NCBI RefSeq assembly: GCF_019645855.1
Contig: NZ_CP080999.1
Location: 620,001 to 684,000 of the forward strand
Direction of reading: 5' to 3'
DNA: 64,000 nt
DNA from: Mycobacterium malmoense
GTDB lineage: Bacteria; Actinomycetota; Actinomycetes; Mycobacteriales; Mycobacteriaceae
Part shown: piece after piece, positions 24,370 to 33,381 of the stretch
Layout of the letters: each line of letters opens with the position of its first letter
Position numbering within the stretch: the first letter of the stretch is position 1
Program-made: the position numbers and the translations under genes
The notes under the pieces: generated by a model
Seen by the model: only the letters and a program-made list of their open reading frames with translations
What the model was told of the DNA's origin: nothing
Databases searched by the model: none

Positions 24370-25514
24370 TAGATGCCCAGGTCCTTGGCGATGATCGTCT
24401 TCATGATCTCGTTGGTCCCGCCGTAGATCGTCTGAATGCGGGCGTCGACGAACGCGCGCGACACGCTGTACTCGCGCATGTAGCCGTACCCGCCGTGCAG
24501 TTGCAGGCAGCGGTCGGCGGTGCGCACCTGCAGGTCGGTGGTCCACCACTTCAGCCGCGCCGCCCGCGCCGCGGTCAGCGAGCCGACGAGGTGCTCGGCG
24601 AGGCAATCGTCGAGATACGTTCGGGCGATGTCGATTTCGGTCGCCAACTCGGCGAGGACGAACTGGCTGTTCTGGAAGCTGCCGATCGGCGCGCCAAACG
24701 CCTTGCGCTGCTTAACATAATCGAGCGTCTGGGCAAATATGCCCTCGGCGGCGGCCACCGCGCCCACCCCCAGCGCGAGCCGCTCCTGCGGCAGGTTTCT
24801 CACCAGCTGATAGAACCCCGAGCCCTCTTGCCCCAGCAGATTACTGACGGGCACCCGCATGTCGGTGAACGCGAGCTCGCTGGTGTCCTGGGCGTGCAGG
24901 CCGATCTTCTCCAGGTTGCGGCCGCGGGAAAACCCCGGTGTGTCCGCGTCCACCACCAGCAGCGACAGCCCCTGATGCCGATCGGGCGAGGTGCGCACCG
25001 CTATCACGAACAGGTCGCCAGTCTGCCCGTTGGAGATGAACGTCTTGGCGCCGTTGACGACGTAATGGTCGCCGTCTGGCACCGCCGTCGTGCGGATCCC
25101 GGCCAGGTCGCTGCCGGTGCCGGGCTCGGTCATCGCGATGCCCAGCACGGTCTCGCCGGTCACCACGCCGGGCAGCCACCGTTGCTGCTGCTCGGGCGTC
25201 GTCAGATCGGTGAGATAGGGCAGCACGACGTCGTTTTGCAACGTGAACGCGATGGCCTCGGCCGCCGCCCCGGCCCGCTGCAGCTCGTCGATGAGGATCG
25301 CGTTGTAGCGAAAGTCGCGCACCCCCGGGCCACCGAAGCGCTCGGGCACCGAAAAGCCCAGCAGCCCAAGCTTTCCCGCCTCGACGAACAGCGAGCGGTC
25401 CCATTGGCCATCCCGCTCCCAACGTTCGTGAAGTGGGGCCACGGTCTGGTGCACGAAATCGTGTACCAGTCGCCGGAACTGGTGATGCTCTGGGTGGTAG
25501 GACAGGCCGCTCAT
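24369..25514 (-). CDS. Acyl-CoA dehydrogenase
   Basis: 381 residues with the full acyl-CoA dehydrogenase layout: N-terminal helical domain, middle beta domain with GIAMTEPGTGSDLAGIRTTA (FAD/substrate signature), NGAKTFISNGQTGDLFVIAVR, then a C-terminal helical domain with QRKAFGAPIGSFQNSQF and DRCLQLHGGYGYMREYSVSRAFVDARIQTIYGGTNEIMK. The Glu in YGGTNE is at the catalytic-base position of the family. It uses FAD to introduce an alpha-beta double bond in acyl-CoA. The chain length preference is not readable. Start and stop overlap the neighbouring genes. Confidence 0.92.
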   Translation of the reverse strand: MSGLSYHPEHHQFRRLVHDFVHQTVAPLHERWERDGQWDRSLFVEAGKLGLLGFSVPERFGGPGVRDFRYNAILIDELQRAGAAAEAIAFTLQNDVVLPYLTDLTTPEQQQRWLPGVVTGETVLGIAMTEPGTGSDLAGIRTTAVPDGDHYVVNGAKTFISNGQTGDLFVIAVRTSPDRHQGLSLLVVDADTPGFSRGRNLEKIGLHAQDTSELAFTDMRVPVSNLLGQEGSGFYQLVRNLPQERLALGVGAVAAAEGIFAQTLDYVKQRKAFGAPIGSFQNSQFVLAELATEIDIARTYLDDCLAEHLVGSLTAARAARLKWWTTDLQVRTADRCLQLHGGYGYMREYSVSRAFVDARIQTIYGGTNEIMKTIIAKDLGI

Positions 25515-26698
25515 CAGCGGAAGGCGTCGCTGCCGGTGAACGCCTGGCCGAGGATGAGCTGGTGCATCTCCGGTGTGCCCTCGTAGGTCAGCACCGATTC
25601 CAGGTTGACCATGTGCCGGATGACCGGGTATTCCAGCGATATCCCGTTGCCGCCCAAAATGGTTCGCGCGGTCCGGCAGATCTCGAGAGCCTCGCGGGTG
25701 TTGTTGAGCTTGCCGAAGCTGACCTGCTCGGGACGCAGCCCGACGGTGTCCTTGAGGCGGCCGAGGTGCAGCGACAGCAGCTGCCCCTTGTGCAGCTCGA
25801 CCGCCATGTCAACGAGTTTCGCCTGGGTCAGCTGGAATCCGGCGATCGGGCGGCCGAATTGGGTGCGCTGCGTGGCATAGTCGAGCGCGGCCTGCCAGGC
25901 CGACCGCGCCGCCCCCATCGATCCCCAGATGATTCCGTAGCGCGCCTCGGACAAACACGACAGCGGGCCACGCAGGCCCCGCGCCTCCGGCAGCATCGCG
26001 TCGGCGGGCAGCCGCACGTCGTCGAGCACCAGCTCGCTGGTGATCGACGCCCGCAGCGACAGCTTGTGGTGAATCGTGTTGGCGGTGAAGCCCGGGGTGC
26101 CGGTGGGGACGATGAAGCCGCGGATCCCGTCGTCGGTGGCGGCCCACACGATCGCGACGTCGGCGACCGAGCCGTTGGTGATCCACATCTTGCGGCCGTC
26201 CAGCACCCAGTCCGAACCATCTTGCCGCGCACGGGTTTTCATCGCGGCGGGATCGGATCCGACGTCGGGTTCGGTCAGCCCGAAGCAGCCGAGCAGTTCG
26301 CCGGCGGCCATGCCGGGCAGCCACCGCTGCTTCTGCTGCTCAGAGCCGAAGTTCCAGATCGCGAACATCGCCAGCGACCCCTGCACCGACACCATCGACC
26401 GGACGCCGGAGTCGGCGGCCTCCAGCTCGGTACAGGCCAGGCCGTAGTGCACGGCGGAGGCCCCGCCGCAGCCGTAGCCGTGCAGGTGCATGCCGAGCAG
26501 CCCGAGCTGGCCGAACCCCTTGGCGAGCTCGCGGACCGGAAGGTCGCCGATCTCGAACCACTCCGCGACGTACGGAAGGACGTGCTCGGCGCAGAACTTC
26601 CTGACCGTGTCGCGCACCGCGAGCTCGTCACCGGACAGGGAGGCGTCAATGCCCAGGGGATCGTCGCGGTTGAAGGCGGGGGGCGCGTCGGTGCTCAT
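25514..26698 (-). CDS. Glutaryl-CoA dehydrogenase-type acyl-CoA dehydrogenase, FadE7-like
   Basis: 394 residues from ATG 26698 (MSTDAPPAF). A longer frame starts 13 codons earlier inside the SDR gene and is less likely. Features of glutaryl-CoA dehydrogenases are SVQGSLAMFAIWNFGSEQQKQRWLPGMAAGE, CFGLTEPDVGSDPAAMKT, NGSVADVAIVWA, and the C-terminal TYEGTPEMHQLILGQAFTG with the catalytic Glu in YEGT. The last motif is the one seen in glutaryl-CoA dehydrogenases rather than fatty acyl-CoA enzymes. The locus beside the DUF3054 gene fits Rv0400c (fadE7). The reaction may be oxidative decarboxylation of glutaryl-CoA or a related dicarboxyl-CoA. Confidence 0.82.
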   Translation of the reverse strand: MSTDAPPAFNRDDPLGIDASLSGDELAVRDTVRKFCAEHVLPYVAEWFEIGDLPVRELAKGFGQLGLLGMHLHGYGCGGASAVHYGLACTELEAADSGVRSMVSVQGSLAMFAIWNFGSEQQKQRWLPGMAAGELLGCFGLTEPDVGSDPAAMKTRARQDGSDWVLDGRKMWITNGSVADVAIVWAATDDGIRGFIVPTGTPGFTANTIHHKLSLRASITSELVLDDVRLPADAMLPEARGLRGPLSCLSEARYGIIWGSMGAARSAWQAALDYATQRTQFGRPIAGFQLTQAKLVDMAVELHKGQLLSLHLGRLKDTVGLRPEQVSFGKLNNTREALEICRTARTILGGNGISLEYPVIRHMVNLESVLTYEGTPEMHQLILGQAFTGSDAFR

Positions 26699-26714
26699 GG
26701 GAATCAGCCTGCCA

Positions 26715-27461
26715 CTAGCCTGCCATTGTGAGGCCACCGCTGACGCTGATCACCTGTCCGGTGATGAACGACGCGGCGTCGGACGCGAAGAACAGCACCG
26801 GCGCGGCGACCTCCTCGGGCCGGGCCAGCCGTCGGAACGGAATCGCTTTGACCAGCGCTTCTTTCAGCTTCTCCGGCTGTGCGTGAAACAGCGGCGTGTC
26901 CGTCGGGCCCGGGCACACGCAGTTGACCGTGATCTGATGGCGGGCCATCTCGCGGGCCAGCGATTTGGTGAGCGCGATGACCCCGCCCTTGGCCCCGGCG
27001 TAGATGGTTTCGCCCGCGCTGCCGACGCGCCCCGCGTCGCTGGCCAGGTTGACGACGCGTCCGCCGGCCTGCGCCTCGATCATGCCCGGCAGGAACGCGC
27101 TGCAGACATGCACCGGCCCCAGGTAATTGATGGCCACCACCTTGGCCGCGAATTCCGGTGTGGCATTGAGGAATTGGTCGGTGCGATCCCAACCGGCGGC
27201 GTTGACCACGATGGTGGGCACGCCGACCTCGGCGTTGGTCCGGTCGCGCAGGGCGTCGACCTGGGCGGGGTCGGCGACGTCCACCGGCAGCGCGGTGATC
27301 AGCTCGGCTTGCTCCTTGGCGGTGGCCACTGCGGCCGCCTCGTCGAGGTCGGCGGCGACCACCCGGTCGCCCTGCGCGGCGAACGCCAGCGCTATCGCCT
27401 TGCCGATTCCCGACCCGGCGCCGGTCACCACCGCAAGCCTGCGTTGTGAATGAGCATTCAT
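26715..27461 (-). CDS. Short-chain dehydrogenase/reductase
   Basis: 248 residues from ATG 27461 (MNAHSQRRLAVVTGAGSG). Motifs are TGAGSGIGKAIALAF for NAD(P), NAAGWDRT for the NNAG site, SDAGRVGSAGETIYAGAKGGVIALTKSLA with the Tyr-x3-Lys pair, and CPGPTDTPLF. The Asp in VVAADLDE suggests NAD over NADP. Acting with two acyl-CoA dehydrogenases, it could be a 3-hydroxyacyl-CoA dehydrogenase. TAGATT eight bases upstream of the ATG suggests a leaderless transcript. It is the first gene of the leftward operon ending at 23081. Confidence 0.85.
   Translation of the reverse strand: MNAHSQRRLAVVTGAGSGIGKAIALAFAAQGDRVVAADLDEAAAVATAKEQAELITALPVDVADPAQVDALRDRTNAEVGVPTIVVNAAGWDRTDQFLNATPEFAAKVVAINYLGPVHVCSAFLPGMIEAQAGGRVVNLASDAGRVGSAGETIYAGAKGGVIALTKSLAREMARHQITVNCVCPGPTDTPLFHAQPEKLKEALVKAIPFRRLARPEEVAAPVLFFASDAASFITGQVISVSGGLTMAG
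27447..27460 (-). promoter_or_regulatory. TetR-type operator at the start of the acyl-CoA operon
   Basis: TGAATG, two bases, CATTCA: a perfect 14-base inverted repeat. It covers the first codons of the SDR gene and would lie just downstream of a leaderless transcription start (-10 TAGATT). A TetR repressor bound here would block transcription. The operon's own TetR gene is the natural candidate; this link is inference. Confidence 0.5.
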
Positions 27462-27530
27462 TGCAGACGAATCTAGGTTCACCACGGCTGGGTGGTCAAG
27501 GATTCCGGCCCGGCCCGGTAGTCTCGCTGC

Positions 27531-27893
27531 ATGCGACGGCCGGTGTGGTTAGCCATGGACGTCATCGCCGTGCTGGTGTTCTGCGCCGTGGGACGCCGCA
27601 GTCACGACGAAGGGCTCAGCGTCACCGGCGTCGCGACGACGGCGTGGCCGTTCCTCACCGGCACCGTCGTCGGATGGCTGGCGGCGCGGGCGTGGCGGCA
27701 GCCCACCGCGCTGGCGCCCACCGGGGTGGTCGTCTGGCTGTGCACCGTGGCGGTCGGCATGGTGTTGCGCAAGGCCAGCTCGGCCGGCGTGGCGGCGAGC
27801 TTCGTGGTGGTGGCGTCGACGGTCACCGCGGTTCTGTTGCTCGGTTGGCGAGCGGTCGTCGGGCTAAGCCTGCGGCGCCGCTCCGGTGTCTGA
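27531..27893 (+). CDS. DUF3054 membrane protein, Rv0401-like
   Basis: 120 residues with four predicted membrane helices: VWLAMDVIAVLVFCAVGRRSH, a second around TTAWPFLTGTVVGWLAARAW, a third with VVVWLCTVAVGMVLRK, and a fourth with VVASTVTAVLLLGWRA. The DVIAVLVFCAVGRRSH start is the DUF3054 signature. Position next to a FadE7-like gene on the opposite strand matches M. tuberculosis Rv0401. No function is known for the family. Confidence 0.85.
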   Translation: MRRPVWLAMDVIAVLVFCAVGRRSHDEGLSVTGVATTAWPFLTGTVVGWLAARAWRQPTALAPTGVVVWLCTVAVGMVLRKASSAGVAASFVVVASTVTAVLLLGWRAVVGLSLRRRSGV

Positions 27894-27899
27894 CCACCG

Positions 27900-28805
27900 A
27901 TGGCGCGGGCGGACGACGACAGCTGGGATGCGGCCACCGGCGTGGGAGTGACCGCGACGTTCGGCGCGGTGGCAAGGGCGGTGGCCACCAACAAAGGGCT
28001 GATCAGCGACGCGTTCGCCAAGCGGTTGGTGAGCGCCGCGGGGGTGGAGTACTTCGTCCGGGTGGTCAACGACGAGCGGTTCGCGGCCGACGACGGCGAC
28101 GACCCGGTGATGACGGGGCTCATCGACATCCTGGCGGCGCACACCCGGTTCCTGGACGAGTTTCTCGCCGACGCGGGCAGGGCGGGCATTCGCCAAGTGG
28201 TGATCCTGGGGTCCGGTCTGGACACTCGGCCGTATCGGCTGTGGTGGCCGCGGGGGACGACCGTGTACGAGATCGACCTTCCACGGGTGCTCGACTTCAA
28301 GGCCGAGGTGCTACGCGGGCTGGATGCCAGGCTGACCGCCAACCGCCGCGCGGTGGGCATCGATCTTCGTCAGGATTGGCTGGCGGCGCTGCGGCGCGTC
28401 GGTTTTGACGCCGCCCAACCCACGGCGTGGATCGCCGAGCAGCTGCTCGTCGGCTACCTACCGCCCGACGCCCAGAATCGGTTGCTGCAAGACGTCACGG
28501 CGGTGAGCGCCGCCGGCAGCCGGTTCGCCGCCGACCACATGCCCACCTGGACCCCGATGCACGTCGAGGCGGGGCGGGCGTTTGTCGACAGCTGGCGGCA
28601 ACACGGCCTGGACGTCGACCTGGCCAGCCTGACCTACCCGGGCGAATACCATTACGTCCCCGAGTATCTGGCGTCCCACGGCTGGGAGACGGACGAGCGC
28701 AACGTCGTCGAGTTGCTGACCGGCATGGGGCTGGCCGAACTGTGGCGCGGCGGCCCCGACGACTTGGCGGTCACCCCGGGTTATGTCACCGCGACGCGAT
28801 CCTAG
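27900..28805 (+). CDS. SAM-dependent methyltransferase of the mycobacterial LCMT-like family
   Basis: 301 residues. Characteristic segments are DSWDAATGVGVTATFGAVARA at the N-terminus, RQVVILGSGLDTRPYRLWWPRGTTVYEIDLPRVLDFK (SAM-binding motif I and the acidic ribose-binding residue), GIDLRQDWLAAL and TAWIAEQLLVGYLPPDAQNRLL. Mycobacteria carry many paralogues of this family, annotated as putative SAM methyltransferases, with substrates mostly unknown. It follows the DUF3054 gene with six bases between them. Confidence 0.87.
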   Translation: MARADDDSWDAATGVGVTATFGAVARAVATNKGLISDAFAKRLVSAAGVEYFVRVVNDERFAADDGDDPVMTGLIDILAAHTRFLDEFLADAGRAGIRQVVILGSGLDTRPYRLWWPRGTTVYEIDLPRVLDFKAEVLRGLDARLTANRRAVGIDLRQDWLAALRRVGFDAAQPTAWIAEQLLVGYLPPDAQNRLLQDVTAVSAAGSRFAADHMPTWTPMHVEAGRAFVDSWRQHGLDVDLASLTYPGEYHYVPEYLASHGWETDERNVVELLTGMGLAELWRGGPDDLAVTPGYVTATRS

Positions 28806-28844
28806 GAATGCCCCCGGGTGGCAAAAAGTGTTAGACGTTAGGTG

Positions 28845-29330
28845 ATGTCGAGTTCCCGGCTCAGGTTTGTTCCGGCGGCGCTGGACGACGCGCTGGCGCG
28901 GCCGCTGCTCGCGGAGCTGGCCGTCGAGTATGCAACCCGATACGGCAGCACGACGTCGACGGTCCTGGCGTGGTTGACGGAAGGCCCCGCCGACGAGTTC
29001 GCGCCGCCCCACGGCGGAATGCTGATCGGCCTGTTGGATGGCCGTCCGGTTACCGGTGGCGGGTTCCGGCGGTTCGACGCCGAGACCGCCGAGCTCAAGA
29101 GGATCTGGACGGACAGCGAACACCGGCGCCGTGGCTACGCGATGGCGCTGCTGGCCGAACTGGAGGTCGAGATAGCCGCGCGCGGCTACCGCAAGATCTA
29201 CCTGATGACCGGCGACCGCCAGCCCGAGGCCGAGGAGCTATATCGGGCCACCGGTTACACCCGGTTGTCCGGGCCGCTGCCGTCGTCGGGTCCGGTCTTC
29301 CCGATCGCGTTCGAAAAGCGGCTGGCGTGA
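28845..29330 (+). CDS. GNAT-family N-acetyltransferase
   Basis: 161 residues from an ATG directly preceded by GTG, so the start may be one codon earlier. The GNAT core is present: GGGFRRFDAETAELKRIWTDSEHRRRGYAMALLAELEVEIAARGY, where EHRRRGYAMALL is motif A (R/Q-x-x-G-x-G/A) that binds acetyl-CoA. It is followed by IYLMTGDRQPEAEELYRATGYTRL, motif B. Acceptor substrate unknown. Confidence 0.85.
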   Translation: MSSSRLRFVPAALDDALARPLLAELAVEYATRYGSTTSTVLAWLTEGPADEFAPPHGGMLIGLLDGRPVTGGGFRRFDAETAELKRIWTDSEHRRRGYAMALLAELEVEIAARGYRKIYLMTGDRQPEAEELYRATGYTRLSGPLPSSGPVFPIAFEKRLA

Positions 29331-29376
29331 CAGCCTTCTGGATTGCCGAGCGGTTGGCCGCCAAACGGCAAGGCGC

Positions 29377-30123
29377 TCAACGCGCTCGCGTCAAGGCCTG
29401 ATCGGTGGCCTCGCGGATCGGGCCGCGCCACACGTCGCCGTGACCGGGCAGCAGCACGCTGGTGTCCAGCAGAGCCAGCGCGTCCAGGCTGCGCAGACAG
29501 TCGGACTGGCTGTGGTTGAACACCGCCGGTAGCAGCTGGGGCCCGCGGTGACGCAGCAGTGGGTGGCCGGTGACCAGCGCGTCGCCGCTGACCAGCACGC
29601 CGTCGACGACATACGAGCAGTGGCCGCTGGTATGCCCCGGGGTGGCGATGGCCATCGGGTGTCCCGGCAACCCGGCGGCCACCTCGGCGGTCAGCGGCCG
29701 CGTCGAAGGGATGCCGTCGCGGATCAGGCCGCCGCTGCGCAGCACGTGGACACCCCACACCGCCCAGCGCGGCCGCCAAATGCGCAGTGCGACATCGAAA
29801 ACCGAGGCCTGCTCCAGGTACTCCCGTTTGGCGTGACCCACTTCGTCGGCATGGCAATACACTTGCGTGCCATGCTCGCGGGCGAACCAGATCGCCGAGC
29901 CCAGATGGTCGATGTGCGCGTGCGTCAGCAGGATGGCGCGCACGTCGCCGGCGCCGTAGCCCAGTTTGTCCAGCGAGGCCAGCACGTCCTCCCGGTCCCC
30001 GGGATAGCCGGCGTCGATCAGCATGACGCCGGCGTCGTCGGTGACCAACGTCCAGTTAACGGCCTCGCCCAGGGCAAGGTGCACGGTGTCGGTGACCTGA
30101 ACAAGTGTCGGTGCCGATCCCAT
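29377..30123 (-). CDS. Metallo-beta-lactamase-fold hydrolase, Rv0406c-like
   Basis: 248 residues. The metal motif HxHxDH is THAHIDHLGS near residues 67-76, with later ligands in TPGHTSGHCSY and SGDALVTGHPLL. It is divergent from fgd1, matching Rv0406c-Rv0407. Enzymes of this fold hydrolyse thioesters, lactones and other bonds. No substrate can be assigned. The start lies just before a 55-bp tandem repeat. Confidence 0.85.
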   Translation of the reverse strand: MGSAPTLVQVTDTVHLALGEAVNWTLVTDDAGVMLIDAGYPGDREDVLASLDKLGYGAGDVRAILLTHAHIDHLGSAIWFAREHGTQVYCHADEVGHAKREYLEQASVFDVALRIWRPRWAVWGVHVLRSGGLIRDGIPSTRPLTAEVAAGLPGHPMAIATPGHTSGHCSYVVDGVLVSGDALVTGHPLLRHRGPQLLPAVFNHSQSDCLRSLDALALLDTSVLLPGHGDVWRGPIREATDQALTRAR

Positions 30124-30132
30124 GGCCGCGAG

Positions 30133-30250
30133 TCTAGGAGCGATCGCGAGCGCGGCGGAGCCGGGCGCGGCGGGTCGCGACGGTGAATCTAGGAGTGATC
30201 GCGAGCGCGGCGGAGCCGGGCGCGGCGGGTCGCGACGGCGAATCTAGGAG
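30133..30250. repeat. 55-bp tandem repeat between Rv0406c-like and fgd1
   Basis: Two nearly identical 55-base copies at 30133-30187 and 30188-30242, plus the first eight bases (TCTAGGAG) of a third at 30243-30250. The copies differ at only a few positions, for example GGAGCGAT against GGAGTGAT. The repeat fills most of the 139-base divergent promoter region of the two genes, so copy number could affect both promoters. Confidence 0.85.
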
Positions 30251-30262
30251 TAGAAATAACGG

Positions 30263-31273
30263 GTGGCTGAACTCAAACTCGGATATAAAGCGTCCGCCGA
30301 ACAATTCGCACCGCGCGAGCTCGTCGAACTGGCCGTCGCCGCCGAAGGCCACGGCATGGACAGCGCCACCGTCAGTGACCACTTCCAGCCGTGGCGGCAC
30401 GAGGGTGGGCACGCCCCGTTCTCGCTGGCCTGGATGACCGCCGTCGGCGAACGCACCAAGCGCATCGTGCTGGGCACCTCGGTGCTCACCCCGACCTTCC
30501 GGTACAACCCGGCCGTCGTCGCGCAGGCCTTCGCCACCATGGCCTGCCTGTACCCGAACCGCATCTTCCTCGGCGTGGGCACCGGCGAGGCGCTGAACGA
30601 GATCGCCACCGGATACCAGGGCGAGTGGCCGGAGTTCAAGGAGCGGTTTGCCCGGCTGCGCGAATCGGTGCGGCTGATGCGCGAGCTGTGGCGCGGCGGC
30701 CGCGTTGATTTCGACGGCGACTACTACCGGCTCAAGGGCGCCTCGATCTACGACGTGCCCGAGGGCGGCGTCCCGATCTACGTCGCCGCCGGCGGCCCGG
30801 CGGTGGCCAAATACGCCGGACGGGCCGGGGACGGGTTCATCTGCACGTCCGGCAAGGGCGAGGAGCTCTATAAGGACAAGCTGATGCCGGCGGTGCGGGA
30901 GGGCGCCGCGGCCGCCGACCGCAACGTCGACGACATCGACAAGATGATCGAGATCAAGATCTCCTACGACCCGGATCCTGAGCTGGCGCTGGAGAATACC
31001 CGGTTCTGGGCGCCGCTGTCGCTGACCGCCGAGCAGAAACACAGCATCGACGATCCGATCGAAATGGAGAAGGCCGCCGACGCGCTGCCGATCGAGCAGG
31101 TCGCCAAGCGCTGGATCGTCGCGTCGGACCCCGACGAGGCGGTCGAAAAGGTCGGTCAGTACGTGGAATGGGGCCTCAATCACCTGGTGTTCCACGCGCC
31201 CGGCCACGATCAACGCCGGTTCCTGGAGCTCTTCGAGAAGGATCTGGCGCCGCGGCTGCGTCGGCTGGCCTGA
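30263..31273 (+). CDS. fgd1: F420-dependent glucose-6-phosphate dehydrogenase
   Basis: 336 residues from GTG 30263, the same length as M. tuberculosis Fgd1. Sequence segments typical of Fgd are KLGYKASAEQFAPRELVELAVAAE, DSATVSDHFQPWRHEGGHAPF (with catalytic His-Trp region), LGTSVLTPTFRYNPAVVAQAFATM, GVGTGEALNEIATGY and AAGGPAVAKYAGRAGDGFI. It oxidises glucose-6-phosphate and reduces F420, supplying reducing power to F420-dependent enzymes and to activation of nitroimidazole prodrugs. pta follows 11 bases after its stop. Confidence 0.96.
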   Translation: MAELKLGYKASAEQFAPRELVELAVAAEGHGMDSATVSDHFQPWRHEGGHAPFSLAWMTAVGERTKRIVLGTSVLTPTFRYNPAVVAQAFATMACLYPNRIFLGVGTGEALNEIATGYQGEWPEFKERFARLRESVRLMRELWRGGRVDFDGDYYRLKGASIYDVPEGGVPIYVAAGGPAVAKYAGRAGDGFICTSGKGEELYKDKLMPAVREGAAAADRNVDDIDKMIEIKISYDPDPELALENTRFWAPLSLTAEQKHSIDDPIEMEKAADALPIEQVAKRWIVASDPDEAVEKVGQYVEWGLNHLVFHAPGHDQRRFLELFEKDLAPRLRRLA

Positions 31274-31284
31274 AAGGCGAGCGG

Positions 31285-33381
31285 GTGGCCGCCGGTGCCG
31301 GTTCTGTGTCGGCGATCTACATCGCCGCGCCCGAGCCGGAGACCGGCAAGTCGACCATCGCGCTGGGCCTGCTGCACCGACTGGCCGCGACGGTCGCCAG
31401 GGTGGGCGTGTTCCGGCCCATTACGCGGGCAGGCGAGGACCGCGACTACATCCTGGAACTCCTGCTGGCGCACACCACCGCGGGGTTGTCCTACGAGCAG
31501 TGCGTCGGCGTGACCTACCAGCAGCTGCACGCCGACAGCGACGCCGCGATCGCCAGCATCGTCGACACCTATCACGCGGTGGCTCAGGCCTGCGACGCGG
31601 TGGTGATCGTCGGCAGCGACTACACCGACGTCGCGAGACCCGCCGAGCTCTCGATCAACGCGCGCATCGCGGTCAACCTCGGCGCGCCGGTGCTGCTGAC
31701 GGTCAGCGGCAAGGGCCGCACACCCAGCGAGATCGCCAGCGTCGTCCAGGTCTGCTTGGCCGAGCTGATCGCGCAGCACGCCCACACCGCGGCGGTGGTG
31801 GCCAACCGCTGCGAGCCGGCGGAGGTGGGGGCCATCCGGGAAAGGTTGGACGATGCGCTGCCCGCGTTCGCCCAGCGCAGCTACGTGCTGCCCGAGGAGC
31901 CGCTGCTGTCGGCGCCGACGGTGACCGAACTGGAGGAAGCCGTGAACGGGACGCCGGTCAGCGGCGAGGCGTCGCTTCGGGAACGCGAGGTCATGGGCGT
32001 GCTGGTCGCCGGGATGACCGCCGATCATGTGGTGGAACGGCTGAGCGACGGCGTGGCGGTCATTACCCCCGGTGACCGTTCGGACGTGGTGCTCGCCGTC
32101 GCCAGCGCCCATGCGGCCGAAGGATTTCCGTCACTGTCGTGCATCGTCCTCAACGGCGGATTCGAGCTGCATCCGTCCATCGCGGCCCTGGTTTCCGGAC
32201 TGCGGCTGCGGCTGCCCATCGTCGCCACCACATTGGGCACCTACGACACCGCCCGGGCGGCCGCGGCCGCTCGCGGCCGGGTCACGGCGAGCTCGCAGCG
32301 CAAGATCGACACCGCGCTGGAGCTGATGGACCGCTACGTCGATATCACGGATCTGCTGGCACAGCTTGCCATTCCGATCCCCACCGTGACCACACCGCAG
32401 ATGTTCACCTATCAGCTGCAGCTGCGGGCCCGCTCCGATCGCAAGCACATCGTCCTTCCCGAAGGCCACGACGACCGCATCCTCCGGTCCGCCGGCCGCC
32501 TGCTGCAACGCGGCGTCGCCGACCTCACCATCCTGGGCGACGAAGCCCGAATCCGCCTGCGTTCTGCGGAACTCGGTGTGAGCCTAGACGATGCGAAGGT
32601 AATCGACCCGCACACCAGCGAGCTGCGCCACCAGTTCGCCGATCAGTACGCGCAGTTGCGCAAGGCCAAGGGCGTCACCGCCGAACACGCCCGCGAGGTC
32701 ATGCGTGACGCAACGTATTTCGGCACCATGCAGGTGTATAACGGCATGGTCGACGGCATGGTATCCGGCGCCGCCCACACCACCGCGCACACGGTTCGCC
32801 CGGCGTTCGAGATCATCAAGACCGCTCCCGACGTCTCCACCGTTTCCAGCATTTTCTTCATGTGCCTGCCGGATCGGGTGCTGGTGTACGGCGATTGCGC
32901 GATCATCCCGAATCCGACGACGGAACAGCTCGCCGACATCGCGATCAGCTCCGCGCGCACCGCGGCACAGTTCGGTGTCGAGCCGCGCGTGGCCATGCTG
33001 TCCTACTCGACCGGTGACTCCGGTGCCGGGGCCGATGTCGACAAGGTCAGGGCGGCAACGGAATTGGTACGGCGACGAGCTCCGAAGTTGCTAGTCGAGG
33101 GCCCCATCCAGTACGACGCCGCGATAGAGCCCACGGTCGCGGCCACCAAACTGCGCGGCTCATCGGTGGCCGGTCGCGCCACGGTGCTGATCTTTCCCGA
33201 CCTCAATACCGGCAACAACACCTACAAGGCGGTGCAGCGCAGCGCCGGGGCGATCGCCATCGGCCCGGTGCTGCAAGGGTTGCGCAAGCCGGTCAACGAC
33301 CTGTCCCGGGGTGCGCTGATCGAGGACATCGTGAACACCGTTGCCATCACCGCGATCCAGGCGCAGGGCATCCGTGACTAA
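31285..33381 (+). CDS. pta: Phosphate acetyltransferase
   Basis: 698 residues from GTG 31285; the frame is open further upstream inside fgd1 but the shorter start matches the known N-terminus SAIYIAAPEPETGKSTIALGLL. Domains in order are a P-loop BioD-like domain (residues 1-210, ETGKSTIA), a DRTGG domain (about 220-330) and the catalytic PTA_PTB domain (370-695) with VLPEGHDDRILRSA, VSGAAHTTAHTVRPAFEIIK and DLNTGNNTYKAVQRSAGA. It interconverts acetyl-CoA and acetyl phosphate. It overlaps ackA by eight bases. Confidence 0.96.
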   Translation: MAAGAGSVSAIYIAAPEPETGKSTIALGLLHRLAATVARVGVFRPITRAGEDRDYILELLLAHTTAGLSYEQCVGVTYQQLHADSDAAIASIVDTYHAVAQACDAVVIVGSDYTDVARPAELSINARIAVNLGAPVLLTVSGKGRTPSEIASVVQVCLAELIAQHAHTAAVVANRCEPAEVGAIRERLDDALPAFAQRSYVLPEEPLLSAPTVTELEEAVNGTPVSGEASLREREVMGVLVAGMTADHVVERLSDGVAVITPGDRSDVVLAVASAHAAEGFPSLSCIVLNGGFELHPSIAALVSGLRLRLPIVATTLGTYDTARAAAAARGRVTASSQRKIDTALELMDRYVDITDLLAQLAIPIPTVTTPQMFTYQLQLRARSDRKHIVLPEGHDDRILRSAGRLLQRGVADLTILGDEARIRLRSAELGVSLDDAKVIDPHTSELRHQFADQYAQLRKAKGVTAEHAREVMRDATYFGTMQVYNGMVDGMVSGAAHTTAHTVRPAFEIIKTAPDVSTVSSIFFMCLPDRVLVYGDCAIIPNPTTEQLADIAISSARTAAQFGVEPRVAMLSYSTGDSGAGADVDKVRAATELVRRRAPKLLVEGPIQYDAAIEPTVAATKLRGSSVAGRATVLIFPDLNTGNNTYKAVQRSAGAIAIGPVLQGLRKPVNDLSRGALIEDIVNTVAITAIQAQGIRD

